Origin: Rosellinia necatrix
Lineage: Eukaryota; Ascomycota; Sordariomycetes; Xylariales; Xylariaceae
NCBI GenBank assembly: GCA_021209875.1
Contig: JAGYVD010000005.1
Span: forward strand, 1,302,001-1,366,000
Length of the DNA: 64,000 nt
Direction of reading: 5' to 3'
This document shows, one piece after another, positions 44,169 through 55,550 of the stretch; position 1 is the stretch's first letter; each line of letters begins with the position of its first letter. The notes beneath the pieces were generated by a model that saw nothing but the letters and a program-made list of their open reading frames with translations, ran no database searches and had not been told where the DNA came from. A program made the position numbers and the translations under genes.

Positions 44169-46055
44169 TTATACCAATCGCATTACGTACTGCTGCTTTT
44201 TATCCAAGCTGCCATCCCCTTTCACATCAACAGACAGGCTATGCTTACGACTCTGTTTTCTTTTTAAAAGAACACACACCGCCGGACCTATGATTCTTCC
44301 AGCTTCAATCGGTTTTTCCTTGCTTGGCACGCAGGTCGTGTACTGGAGAGGTTGCTCTCTAATACATCTCACTACGAGCATAGTGGCCATATGTATAACC
44401 ATTTTCTTTCTGCTCAGAAGGTTGCTATACTTGTCAGGCTCCCATTCTATATCCCAGAGTGGTATTGTCACATCGCCAACTTGTATCTGCTGACAGCTAA
44501 TGCCGTGGCCTACGGTGTCTTCAGACCCCGGCCCAGATGATTCCATCTCGAACAGGCAGAACTCCGGTGCAAAGTCCAGTACCTTTAAAAAGCTGTACAA
44601 TTCTGAATCTGATGGATTTAGTAGCTGATGACAAATGCGTCTAATGTATAAGTCAATACACGAGCCACTAAATCCCAGAAACCGACCCCGTCCTGAAAAG
44701 TCCGTGACCATCTTGAGCAGAGAAGAGACTGCGAGGATCCTCAGAGTTAAACCAGAAGTGTGTTTAAAATACTCGCGCAGAACACTTGTGGCCCTCTCTA
44801 TAATTTGACCTTCATTCTGCGGACGTGAGCCGAATGTTGGCACACGAATAACTTGGTGGCCTCGTGGTCCACTAATCGAGGCATTCCAGTGGACTTGAAG
44901 AGTGTTGTGGTGGAATGTGAAAGCAGCTCTTGCAAAATGTCCGAGGGAAGCGGGGTACGGTTCCCAGGTATCAACGTTTTTTATGCGAGAATGATATGGG
45001 AGCTCTCGTCGTCGAGATGTTGACCAATCGGGAACCCACGACGGATAGGTGGTGTCTTCAGGTAGAGAAATAGACCCGAATTCAAATAAATGAAGCATTA
45101 CTTGGTGCCTGGTTTCGTTGTCACCAAGACTGAGAATTCCCGAAACGACTTTTTTATATAGCTCAGTCCACTGGGCAGTGTAATCCAGATGAAACCGATG
45201 ACCATCTGATACGAGACCTAACAGAGCAGCGATGCGGTCTTTGGGCTCAAGGCAGCGAGCTTCGTGGAACCGCCATAAGATCTCTAGCATGGTGGGCTTG
45301 GTCGCCGGTTTGCACAAATTTGCCATCACCTTGATCTGGTAAGAAGACATGTCCAGAGTTTGAAAGCGTATTGCTGCCAGTACAAGTAACGGCAAAGGTA
45401 TGGAGCAGCTCCCACAGTGAACAATGGCCTGCTGAGCAAGACAGGCCTCCTGGATAACCCAGCGGCGCGAGAACCAAGGCCGGTCGGAGAAATTACAGAA
45501 ATAAGAGAGCCCATGTCGGTTATCGCGGCCAAAAATACGTTTCATCAGGTCCGCAACTTGCTGCGCCATTTCGGCCTTCTCAAGTTTGGGAAGCAGACAG
45601 GTTTCTCGGAGAAAGGTAAACAACGTTGCGGTCATGGGGTCCTCGGGACCTAGCCAGATATGAACCGCTTTCGCTTCTCCAAATATACGCCCCATCAGCG
45701 GGACCTGTTGAGCTTTCTCAACGCCGTCGGCCTGGTTAAGACATACAGCATCGACCCATAAACAATGTAGCACGTTCAACGTCCGAAGACGCCGCAATAA
45801 AACGTCGACATCGTGCGTGATCCTCAGGTACGAAGAGTCGCCATCGCATCTTATTTCCAAGTTCCGTGAGAACTCGGGTTGTTCGCCCCATGCGTACGAC
45901 ACAGCAGAGTAATCGAATGTCTGTGCCGAGCACCGTCGTTGGATAATTGAGCAACTCAGGGGGTCAGCCTCGTCCGTCGCTGGATCTAGGGCGATGAACC
46001 GGACTGCATCCTCCGCGCAGAGAGGCTCGTAGTGGTATTTATTGAAGACCGGCAT
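44169..46055 (-). CDS. HET-domain (heterokaryon incompatibility) protein
   Basis: Single exon, 628 residues, with an ATG start. The N-terminal third contains the HET domain: YSAVSYAWGEQ (about residue 49), the ITHDVDVLLRRLR segment, LWVDAVCLNQADGVEKAQQV, then MGRIFGEAKAVHIWLGPED and further on PWFSRRWVIQEACLA. These are the classical blocks of the family that triggers regulated cell death when incompatible hyphae fuse; some members lie in other gene contexts with no known role. The C-terminal part has no recognisable ligand-binding repeats (no WD40, ankyrin or NACHT region). It starts 15 bp beyond the end of the convergent transcription factor gene, so the two 3' ends nearly meet. HET genes are typically polymorphic and accessory. 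Confidence 0.93.
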   Translation of the reverse strand: MPVFNKYHYEPLCAEDAVRFIALDPATDEADPLSCSIIQRRCSAQTFDYSAVSYAWGEQPEFSRNLEIRCDGDSSYLRITHDVDVLLRRLRTLNVLHCLWVDAVCLNQADGVEKAQQVPLMGRIFGEAKAVHIWLGPEDPMTATLFTFLRETCLLPKLEKAEMAQQVADLMKRIFGRDNRHGLSYFCNFSDRPWFSRRWVIQEACLAQQAIVHCGSCSIPLPLLVLAAIRFQTLDMSSYQIKVMANLCKPATKPTMLEILWRFHEARCLEPKDRIAALLGLVSDGHRFHLDYTAQWTELYKKVVSGILSLGDNETRHQVMLHLFEFGSISLPEDTTYPSWVPDWSTSRRRELPYHSRIKNVDTWEPYPASLGHFARAAFTFHHNTLQVHWNASISGPRGHQVIRVPTFGSRPQNEGQIIERATSVLREYFKHTSGLTLRILAVSSLLKMVTDFSGRGRFLGFSGSCIDLYIRRICHQLLNPSDSELYSFLKVLDFAPEFCLFEMESSGPGSEDTVGHGISCQQIQVGDVTIPLWDIEWEPDKYSNLLSRKKMVIHMATMLVVRCIREQPLQYTTCVPSKEKPIEAGRIIGPAVCVLLKRKQSRKHSLSVDVKGDGSLDKKQQYVMRLV

Positions 46056-47415
46056 TCTCGTTCGTGGTGAACAGTGAAAAAAAGGACGTTTGGGTGTAGT
46101 ATCTTATCCCAAAAGCGAGACGCGGCTATTTGCCATCAGATACATAGGAGTATGAATGAGTACACTCCGACATGGTACAGGTTTTATTTTATTGTAAGCA
46201 GAGAAGTGAAGACCGATGCCTAACCTAGGCAGGATCGAAATCTGCCTATCCACCGAGTGATTGGTGCCCGCGGGGTGCTGGAACAACTGCCAAGCCAACA
46301 CGTGCAGCATTATAGATGAAGACAAGCAGCGTTAGTTAGGTAGCTATTTATGCCTTCCCGGCCGAAAGACCCCTCCCTCCAACATACACACTTACTTACT
46401 GACGTAGCCTAACCACGCTTCTATTCGATATAGCTCATTTCTCTAGCCCAAGTTTCTTTCTACCTGAGTTTTTGCTCATAGTTCCATGTCCTCTGTACCT
46501 CAGATAGCCACCGCTGAGGTCTGGTCTGTGCATAAATACCTGGTGTTTTCCCATTTCCCTCTCTTCTTCCCAACTCCATCTCATCTCCCCCATCCACCCT
46601 CCATTCCCCATTCCCATTCCCATTCCCGGAAATTCATCCAAGATCAGACAAGGACAGCCATAGTCGACTAGCACGAAGCCTAGTGCGACATAAGGCCTGA
46701 AATATCCCCAATCAATCATCATATCCCGGTGTCATGTCCTCCCCGGAGGCAGCCTTCGCTCAACAGTGGCGCAATCCATTAGCTTAGCCCTGCTAATGAA
46801 TACTGGAATCGCTCAGAAACGCCCATGAGAGGTAGGTGGCTGTGACAACGAATTCATGTCTGAGTGTTTATATAACTACCTCATGTGTAAAAAAGGCCCT
46901 GTGAAGTCCTTTGCCAAAGGAAGCTTCGACAAGACAGCACAACAAAACTTACGTACTTGGTACCTAACTAATAGGTTACGGACTGCCCCAAACAAGTATA
47001 AGAGCACAACTTGTGGCGTCGGTTCTGCATCCTGAGACCTAAGTACCTACCGATATTATTGGTATTGATATTATCGGTATTGGTGCTGGTAGGTATATGC
47101 TTGAGTATAGATAGATGGGTAATACAGGGGTTGATTTAGAATAACACGATTTTTAAACAGATAGCATACATGCACCATGAAAAGTTGGTGTTCTGAATTC
47201 TCTTCTACTACGTGGAGTGATAGTGTAGTGGGTGACGGAGGTAGCCGGGATGGGCAGCAGCAGGTGGGCTATAAATGCAGGGAGAGTAGGCGCCTTTAGG
47301 ACACTTGGGCAGTGTGTTAACAGGCCCAAACACAGTTATTGGCCAGGTACCTACATAAGTAGGTACGGGTCACCATTTGGCATTAATTTACTATCGACCC
47401 TAATTATATTTATTT
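46056..47415. other. Intergenic region between HET gene and RNase H-like gene
   Basis: This is 1.36 kb without a recognised gene. It contains ATTCCC hexamer repeats at about 46598-46626 and a GGTATTGATATTATCGGTAT patch near 47055-47085. The left end is the HET promoter. Confidence 0.5.
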
Positions 47416-47460
47416 ATGGTTTATTTCTCCTGCTCTCTAGGCCACGCAGCGTCTACAGCA

Positions 47461-48682
47461 ATGCTTACTCCTATGGCTACTTACCAACAGCTTCAACGCG
47501 ATCCGGTCTCTCGTGTCCTTTTGAACAGCAGAATCACAACTATGGGGGGCCTGCAAAGGATTCTCAAAGACCACGCCTTTATCGCATTGGACACAGAGCA
47601 TGGGGCTATAGAAAGCGAGAAAAGTCGGGCACTTTACCAAATCGGTCTCGCGAATCTCCCGGCCATGGCGCCCGACGTCGAAATCCCCGGCCGGCCACGC
47701 CTTGGTCATTTCATCAACAAATTTCAAATTCAAAGCCTGACACTCAATATTAATTAATATAAGCGAACAAACACAAGACGACCTAATCCGCTACAGGGGC
47801 GGTATCCCGAACCGCCGCCCGTCCCGCTGTGGCTATGAGCGTCAAGTTGATCTTGATGACTTGGAGTCCGCCGTTATTGAATTTATACAGTCTTATAATA
47901 GCACGAAGCTGGCACTTATTAGATTTGAGACGCCAGCTGAATGGAATTATTTATTAAGAAATTTCCCAAAGGCTATCGCTTACTTTTCGTTTTGGATGGA
48001 TCTCCGTGACATTGCAAAAGATATCACCGCTGCAATGGGAGTCATACCTGCACGAGTATCTGTGCTCCAAACTCTTGGATACAGTTGGAAAGATATCAAG
48101 GGTTCTAATAAACATGGCACTGCTGACAACGCCGCGAACGATGCTGTATCAGTTTTAGCTATGGCGAATGGTTTTCTTAACCCAGAAAACCAAGAAAAAA
48201 TGCGATTCCACCAAAAGTGTAGTCAGGTTGCTCAACACACTTATAACGAAGACAAAATTACTTTTGGTGCGGCGATTCAGTCCCAAAAAGGGTTTCTTCC
48301 TAATACTATTAACTCTAGCATGAAGCCTGCCCGCTACCTTTTCGACTTTATGCCTACATCTACAGGGCTAAAATCTGCAGAGATAGCCTTTATTACGTTT
48401 AAAAATGAAAGCTACCTCAACCAATTTATCCAGGCAAATAATCAGCGACTGCTACCAACTGGCGAAATACTTTCGGTTGTCGCAATTATCAAAGGGAGTG
48501 CCGGGGCCAAAGAGGCCACCGAAAGGGAAGAAAAGCAACGGTTAAGAGCAATCAAAAAGGCCGAAAGGTTGGGGGTGACATGGGCCTCAATGGGGGCTAT
48601 ACAGCGATATTGGAAGCGTGATCAGACAAACTGGGGGTACGCCCTCCTACTAACATGCGGTACTGCTCAGCGAGTATTCTAG
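47461..48682 (+). pseudogene. RNase H-like (GFD2/YDR514C-type exonuclease fold) gene with a frameshift
   Basis: The first frame reads MLTPMATYQQLQRDPVSRVL and the first strand of an RNase H-like exonuclease fold, AFIALDTEHGAIES, then MAPDVEIPGRP and SLTLNIN to a stop near 47757. The second frame picks up at about 47757 as ISEQTQDDLIRYRGGIPN and continues to 48682. It includes a likely DEDD-type C-terminal block HGTADNAANDAVSVLAM and an RRM-like segment (IAFITFKNESYLNQFIQAN). The two parts join by skipping one T in an AT-rich tract at 47750-47756; I found no convincing intron there. The upstream start is uncertain (an ATG at 47416, or an upstream exon ending before the CTCTCTAG at 47440). The gene is distinctly more AT-rich than its neighbours. 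It may be a recent pseudogene or hold one sequencing error. Confidence 0.6.
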
Positions 48683-49182
48683 TTGTAGTGGATTTGCTCA
48701 TATATTGGCTTCTCCCCAAGATTTATGTGACCGAGTTATATATACTAATGCCACTTAGGTAGGCCGAGCGTTAGCAAGCCTCGGAAGTAGAACTCACGCC
48801 TTGTTGATTCGCACACCTGGGACTCCTTCTCTCTAAGCGCAATACTCCTTTTTTTTTTTTTTTTTTTCTCGTGGCAGCTCACGCATCTATTAGAGATATC
48901 TTCAAACATTGTTTCATTTGGTTAGATGGAGATTTCATTTCTCATTAACGTAACTGTGTTCCCGCCACTCCACGATCGCATACAATGCAGTATCCTCTAA
49001 CCATATACCTGACAAACCTATGTCATGCACGGAGCCCAGATGCCGACCCAAAAGTACCCATTTTCCAGCGAACACTTTTAAAAACAAGGACCAGCCTATG
49101 GTCCGTACACTCTAACCTTTACCTCTTCAAGGGTTGGCTTTGAGATACCGAAGTGAATTTACCCAAAGCTGTCTTCGCATCC
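48683..49182. other. Intergenic region between convergent genes
   Basis: This is 500 bp including an uninterrupted T tract of about 20 bases at 48848-48868. No gene is seen. Both flanks are 3' ends. Confidence 0.5.
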
Positions 49183-52100
49183 CTACCGCGCAGACAGATT
49201 TTCTGGTTCTTCCTCTCCCGCTTCAACGATGCCGCTTCTCACGAGTTCTTTCCATACATCATCCTTTGCCGACAGAATATCCTTCGATGCCGGTAAACCG
49301 TCCAACGTCTTAAGTTGTCTACAGCTGTTGAGCACAATCATGTCGTAGATGCGTTTACGCATTCTCGTGCTCATGTCAAGGCGACTCGCAAACTTCTGTT
49401 GACGCTCGACATCCACATCTGGTAGCACGAATGGGTCAAACTCGGCTTGCTTCTCATCATTCTCGGGAGGGGCCACGGCCTGTACGGGCGCGTAGAACCC
49501 GAGTGTGGCACTATTGTCCCTGAGATCCAGGCGCGACAAATGCGGGAATTCGGCTAGGGCAACAGCAACTTTCCTAGCCTCCGACAGCCGATTGCCGGCC
49601 ACAAGGAGCTTCTTCAACCTTGGGATGTAGCGTAGGGGCCAGAGATCGTTGATGGCATTGAAATTGATGTTGAGCATGCGCAAGTTTGGCATCAACTGCC
49701 CAACGTTTGGGGCCAGTGATTCAAGACCACAGTTTGCCAGTTCGAGATACTGGAGATTGAGGAAGTCCACTCCAGGCTTGAAACCAGACAGTCGGTTGCC
49801 TGACAAGAACAACTTCCTGACTTCGCATGCGGAGTCAAGAAATGAAGTATCAAGAGGAAATTCTCCCTTTTGTTCTCGAAGTGAAAGGCTGTCTAGGCGA
49901 CGACAGTGCGGGAGGCCCGTGATTGTCGTGATATTGTTGTGGTCGACATGAAGCAGCCGTAACGAGGGCAAGACAGCAAGATCGAGCGTCTCTAAATCAT
50001 TATTGGATAACTTTAGAAACCGTAGAGATAGTGAGGATTGACCTCCAGAAGGGGAAAAAGACGTTAGACGATTGTGCTCGAGATTGAGCGTACTAAGACT
50101 GGTAAGTTGCTCCCAGTTCTCAAACGCAACAATCTGGTTATTTTCCAAGTCTAGCTCGGTCAATCTCTGCATCTTCGTGCCATCAAAATCAATATATTTG
50201 ATTAGATTGCCCCTGGCACGTAGCACTTGCAAACTGTCATGGAACTTAATGCCATCAAGGCTAGTGATTTGATTGTTGTCGGCACGAATCGCTCGGAGGT
50301 GAACGAGGTCCTTGAAGGCTGAGAGACTCTTAATCTGGTTGTTGGAGATGTCGATGTACTGAAGATTCGTGAGTTGTCCCCATGCTGTCAACTCAGAGAG
50401 GAGGTTATGCGTCATGCGTAGGTTGCGCACGCTCTGGGGTACACCATCCAGGTGCGATATCGTATTGTTTGATGCGTTCAAGGTGACTAATGAAGCACAG
50501 AACTCATCTAGCATATGGAGCGTATCCAACTGCTTGTTACTGAGATCTAGTTCCGGCACAGACTCCCAGTCAGGCTCGAAAGGCTGGACTTCGGTTATTT
50601 TCTCGACAAGGCTGCGCACGGCTTTGGACATGGTTTTTTTGGAGCCATCGCCGGTCACAAAATACCGGTCGCCCACGACGTAGCTTACTTCTAGAGCGCA
50701 CGAGTGATCTAATTGATGTACTGTGAATTCGGACATCGGGCTCAGTGAGAACGTGCCGATGTACTGCCCAATGATCGGTGTAGGAAGTACCGCCGCAGTT
50801 CTAGCTGGATCGGGTGTTGCCATAACGACGCTCAGATCGGGGTTCCCCATTGGTTCCGATTCCGACGCAACAATCTCGGACTCCACCTGTAAGCCAATCT
50901 GTGTTTGACCGTTCCGTTCGACATGTTGTTCCCCAGATGCATTCTCGTCTTGCTCTTCGATGCGCGAAACAGGCCGCGGGATAAAAGTACGCCTTTCAAG
51001 GGAAAAGTTCCTCGAAACACCTCGTATTCGACTTTGAGACGACGAGCTAGTCGCCATACCACTGACAGATCTACCTTTCATCCCTTGGTGATCTCTTTTG
51101 ACTGAGTCGACTGTAATGTTACCAAGCGAATATTCCGAATTAGACTCCGTTTCGTAGCTACCGCTACCCATGTCCCTATGGTGAGCGTCTTGGATAATTG
51201 AAGCGATCGGCGACGAGAAAGTAATGGTGAGATTCTTCCGGTGAGAGGGGGGTGCCTTTATGTATTCGATCCTCATGGAGCGATATCTCGTGATCGATCT
51301 CTTCATCATCTTCTACGGGGGGTCTCGACGTGAGTCTGAACATTGTCCCCGGCAAAATGCTCAGAATTTATGGTGTTTTCGGTTGTTTTGCCCTCTTTCG
51401 ACGAAGGCCAACCCAGTGAGCTATCATTTTGCAGATCCCCATCAAAATTTGGTCGGCTTTTCCCAATACTCAAGTCGAGATGTCTCCGTTCTTTGACTGA
51501 ATCCACTGTAAGATCAGGAATGCTGGCAAATGGATCATCCTCGCTATCTTCAGAGGGAAGAATGCTCACGGTTTTCCGCCGTGCCTTAACCTTCTGCCAC
51601 ATCTTGTGCACATCGTCAAATACCATATTACCCACTTGATTGCCTATGAGTTGCGCAACCACGTCTGGTGCAATAAGGCGCCTTGAATCTGACCCCCGAG
51701 ATGATGCAGTAGTGGGTACAGATCGCCTACTTGACCCGCCGGAAGATTGACTTTGGCCAAAAGGGAATTCTGCGATACTTTGATTTGCTTGTGTGTGTTG
51801 GGGATTGCCTAAGATTCTGATGTTGGGTATGTCACTGATAACGCCGTTGCCATCGTAGACCTTAGCGCCTAGGTCCGAGGAACAATCATGCAGATCTGTA
51901 CTGCTAGTACTATGTGATAGCTGATCATTGGTCTGCAGTGTACCCATAGATCCTAGGGATTCGCTCATAATGTCAACAAGATTACCGTTCTCCTCGTATT
52001 TCTTGAGTTGGATGACAAGCTTTGGGTCTTCTTGGCGTGTTGGTAATCTCAAGATAGGTTGTCCGTCCCTGCTAGGCGGCCGCGAAAAAGGCTCTTGCGT

Positions 52101-54686
52101 TGACTCCTGAAAAGAATCCTCAGTCACGGAGGAATGATTATGGATAGGTCGACCTGAGTTCTCTGCTTCGGATTCTTCGACGCTTGCTAACCCGGTTACC
52201 GGCCGCGCTTTGTTTCTTATCATCGCCATCACCTCCTCTGCGGCGTCAAAGAAGTCCTGCGTTCTCATCGAGGCCTTCCGGAATCCATTCGCACCTTGGG
52301 TTTCCATATCCTCCCTAGACATAGGGGCCCGCGCTGGTGCCGAAACAGGTCTGAAGCCAATATCAGCCAGTGGCAGTCTGTCACGCACTTCCGATGCTCT
52401 CTGTCTTGGGGTTGAGGATCTGGGCCTTAGAACATGATGTTTATTTAGAGCCCCTGCATCGACAAGTTTCTGCAATTCTATTTGACGTGCGTACTTGCGA
52501 TCTCTCGTGATCGCTGACTGCATAGTATAATGTGACGACTGTACCGTTTCCATAGCAGTACGCCAATCATCTAGACCATACGCGATATCTGATCGGTGTA
52601 AAGTCCTGCGTCTTTTTGGAGTCGGGTCTTTTGATGGTGATGTTCGTGGCCTTTTCCCTTCTGAGCTTTTTCGTATTGCTGTTGATGGAAACCAGGAACT
52701 GGCTCCTCTCAATCCGGTTGGCATTCGCGGACGTAGACCATCCAAGGATTTTGATACGCGAACACAACGCGTAGAAGAAGCAGAACGGCTCGCTCTATAT
52801 CGATGTTGTTTGACGATGAGAGATTCTCCATCGGATAACGAATCTTCGTGTATATCGAATCTGGATGAATCCGCCAAAGGAAAGTGACTTTGTGGTGGCA
52901 TTTCATTCTCTTTTTCTTCTGAGTTGATCGGAATGCTGGAGCATAGGGAGACATCTCCTTCAAATTCGTAGGTATCCAATTCCCCACCACCAAAGTTGTT
53001 CACAGAATCTAGGGGTTGGCGATTACCAGAGCTAAACTGCGGTGGCTTCCTCGTGAGAGGGATTGGAGAGCCAGTAACCTCGTCGCGGGGCTTGGATTCG
53101 GTGTGAGGGAACGGTATTGTAGAGGGAGCGGTTCCATCCGCGACGTAGGGATGGCTTTTATTACTTTGTTGGTCTTCAAATTGGCTGATTCGTCGAAGGA
53201 GGGTTTGGTTTGTGAAAGTGTCATATGGTCCAAATAATTTTAACGGACTTGAAGTCTTGATTGAGGCGGTTCGAGCCCGTTTATCCGGACTTGTGTAAGG
53301 AGCACGAGGCAGGGATGGGCTGCCTGGCGACAATGGGCTACCTGGTGACGATGGTACGCGTTTGTCGCCCCCCGATACAAATCGGTCCGTCCTGACTGTA
53401 GGGAATTGCTTTGGCGTGCTAGCCTGAAGCGAAGATTCCTGGAGTATCTCCGAAAAGTCCATATTCAAAGAAGGGCTTAACGAGCGCCGATAAAACGATC
53501 CGTCAACTAAGCGTTCCACCCCTTGCAATTTCGGGAAAACACTACTGTTGGCACAGTTGTCAGTATTCTCGAAATCCCCGGCCCCATCATGAATAGCACC
53601 GTGTTGACTCAAGCTGCCATCTGATTCAGGGTCTAATATCATTTGATTTCTTTGAAGGATTTCGAGCTTGTTCCGTAGTTGGTGTACTGGGAGCTCCATG
53701 GGTGCAAAAGAGACTGTTCCATCCTCCGAGCTACGACGGGCTATAAATATTGGGCTAAAATCCTCGTTTCTGAGATCACTTTGGCCACTAATTTTCCGTG
53801 ATTCGTCCAACAGATGCTTTTTTCGAAGCGACATCGACGAGGTTTCGGCTATCCCGTTGGGTTGGGTTTGTGGTTTGTCGCAATTTTCGCCATTCACCAG
53901 CGCTACATTATCGCTGGCAACTTCGGCGCCGTTTTTGTCTGTCCATAGAAAAGAGGTCGGATCAGGGAGCGCCGCCTTGTACTGGACAGAAGAATGGCAG
54001 CTGGGCAGCTCACAGATGTTATCGCTATCGTCATCGATTACATCTCGTCGATCGCCCGAAAACCGCGGAGGACTCGAAGGTAGCGTGGTTTCGTGCACAG
54101 TATGGCCTTCATTGCCAGTTCGTCCATTATCATTAGGATCTTCTGGCGCTTGCGGCGGTCGGAAAATATTTTCCAACCCAGTCGCTGCAGAACTGAATAG
54201 ATCCATGGATTCGCCATACTCTAACTCCCCATACAACAACCTCCTCCTCCATTCTGGCGCGTTCTCCGAGCCCTTGGATGGCGATGCGCCTTGCGACTTG
54301 CTCTGGAGGATAGAGTTGTGAATGACAGAATCTGCCGTAGAAGTGGAAGCAGACCGGCTGAGGTAACGTCTCCGGGAAGATAGTTTGGTTTCTTGAGACA
54401 GCTTCGAAGGTCCGAGCTGGGCAGCCTTAATGTTGATGTCATTCGGGTTACGCTCGCTAAGGACGCTAGGACTGCTATTGTATGGTTGATATTGCGGTCG
54501 CTTGATGCCGGGACTTGCGCCGTTGAATCGTGGGATGCGGCTGGCGCGATTGGGGGTATTCTCTATTGCGGAACTCGCGAACACGGAGGGGCTCGAGGGG
54601 ATTGCATGTTGCAGCTGCGAAGCATCGGACCCAGGTTGCGACACCCAGTCTTCTGATAACGAATCAAGCCAGGCCTGGTGCGGCAT
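49183..54686 (-). CDS. cdc11: Septation/mitotic-exit scaffold, Cdc11/Nud1-like leucine-rich repeat protein
   Basis: Scaffold of the septation initiation network at the spindle pole body. It is found as two long minus-strand frames: 54686-51306 (1,126 residues, N-terminal) and 51309-49183 (708 residues, C-terminal). The first is disordered and phosphosite-rich and holds the conserved-looking block EWRRRLLYGELEYGESMDLF followed by GLENIF. The second carries at least ten leucine-rich repeats (for example LQYIDISNNQIKSLSAF, LTELDLENNQIVAFENW, LRMLNINFNAINDLWPL) and the C-terminal cap RKRIYDMIVLNSCRQLKTLD. Between them a third frame, about 51326-51262, reads VEDDEEIDHEISLHEDRIHK as plausible protein. 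The changes of frame fall at the C6 tracts of GAGACCCCCCG and GGCACCCCCCTC, one extra C each. I treat it as one gene of about 1,830 residues with two homopolymer frameshifts, either sequencing errors or real lesions. It is divergent from the gene at 55551. Confidence 0.85.
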
Positions 54687-55550
54687 GGTAGGCAGAGTCG
54701 GCTGGTAGTCACTAAACGTAGAAAGGGTATTTTTGGACTAGTCCTTCTCGTCCATGAAGAAAAACACGGTCATAAGACGGGGGGCGGAGGGCGGAGGGGA
54801 TTGATAATACTGTCAAGGAATGACGAGAAGGTGTATGTAGTGTCCTAAGTGGTTGTCGCTTGTCGCGGATCGGAGATCGTGGATCTGGGATCGTGTCGCA
54901 ATGTTTATAGCAATGTGGGGGATGTTATTCGGGGTGGTGGGACCTGGCTCGACGCGTGCGGGACTGTTGAAGGGATCAAACAAAAGAAAACTGTCGAGAC
55001 GTTTTTTTGGTTTGGGTAATGTCGATTGTCCTGCAATTTGACGAGGGAGAAGCAGAGCAGCAAATTGAGACGCGTTCTAAGTTAACCTGACTAGTGTGGT
55101 CCTGATTTATCTAAGAGTTGTAGCTTTGGGCAGTAGCTGCTAAATGCATGGTCGTGCATGGTCGCGCAGTACAAAGTACTTGCGTAGCTACCCACTTACA
55201 CACAGAGTGGGCACCGTCGAATGCAAGCGGCCAATGCAGAGCCAGCCCCATCCCAAACACACCTTTTTGCTGGTCAGCCGGTTACCTGGGCAACCAAACC
55301 CCCAGCCCCTCCGCTCTAGATTTGGTAGAAGGCTTAGGTACTTACCTTAGGTAGGTACGTGCATAGGTACCTACCTAGGTACCTACTAAGCCACAGCCAA
55401 TCCACCTAATCGCCACTACATGCGCCGCAATCGCTGCCTTCAACGCGAAACTAAGCCACATTCTTTCAATTAACGCGTCTGTCACGTCTTGTATCATGCT
55501 ACCTGTGCGGGCAGGCCAGAATTACCTAACCTTCGGTTAACTAGCTCGGA
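54687..55550. promoter_or_regulatory. Divergent promoter region cdc11 / unknown nuclear protein
   Basis: This is 864 bp without coding sequence between two divergent large genes. It contains a TAGGTACCTA repeat cluster at 55330-55395 (ACCTACCTAGGTACCTAC). No specific factor site was assigned. Confidence 0.5.
55330..55395. repeat. TAGGTACCTA palindromic cluster
   Basis: Overlapping palindromes of the TAGGTACCTA / ACCTAGGT family lie about 160 bp upstream of the start at 55551, within the divergent promoter. Confidence 0.8.
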
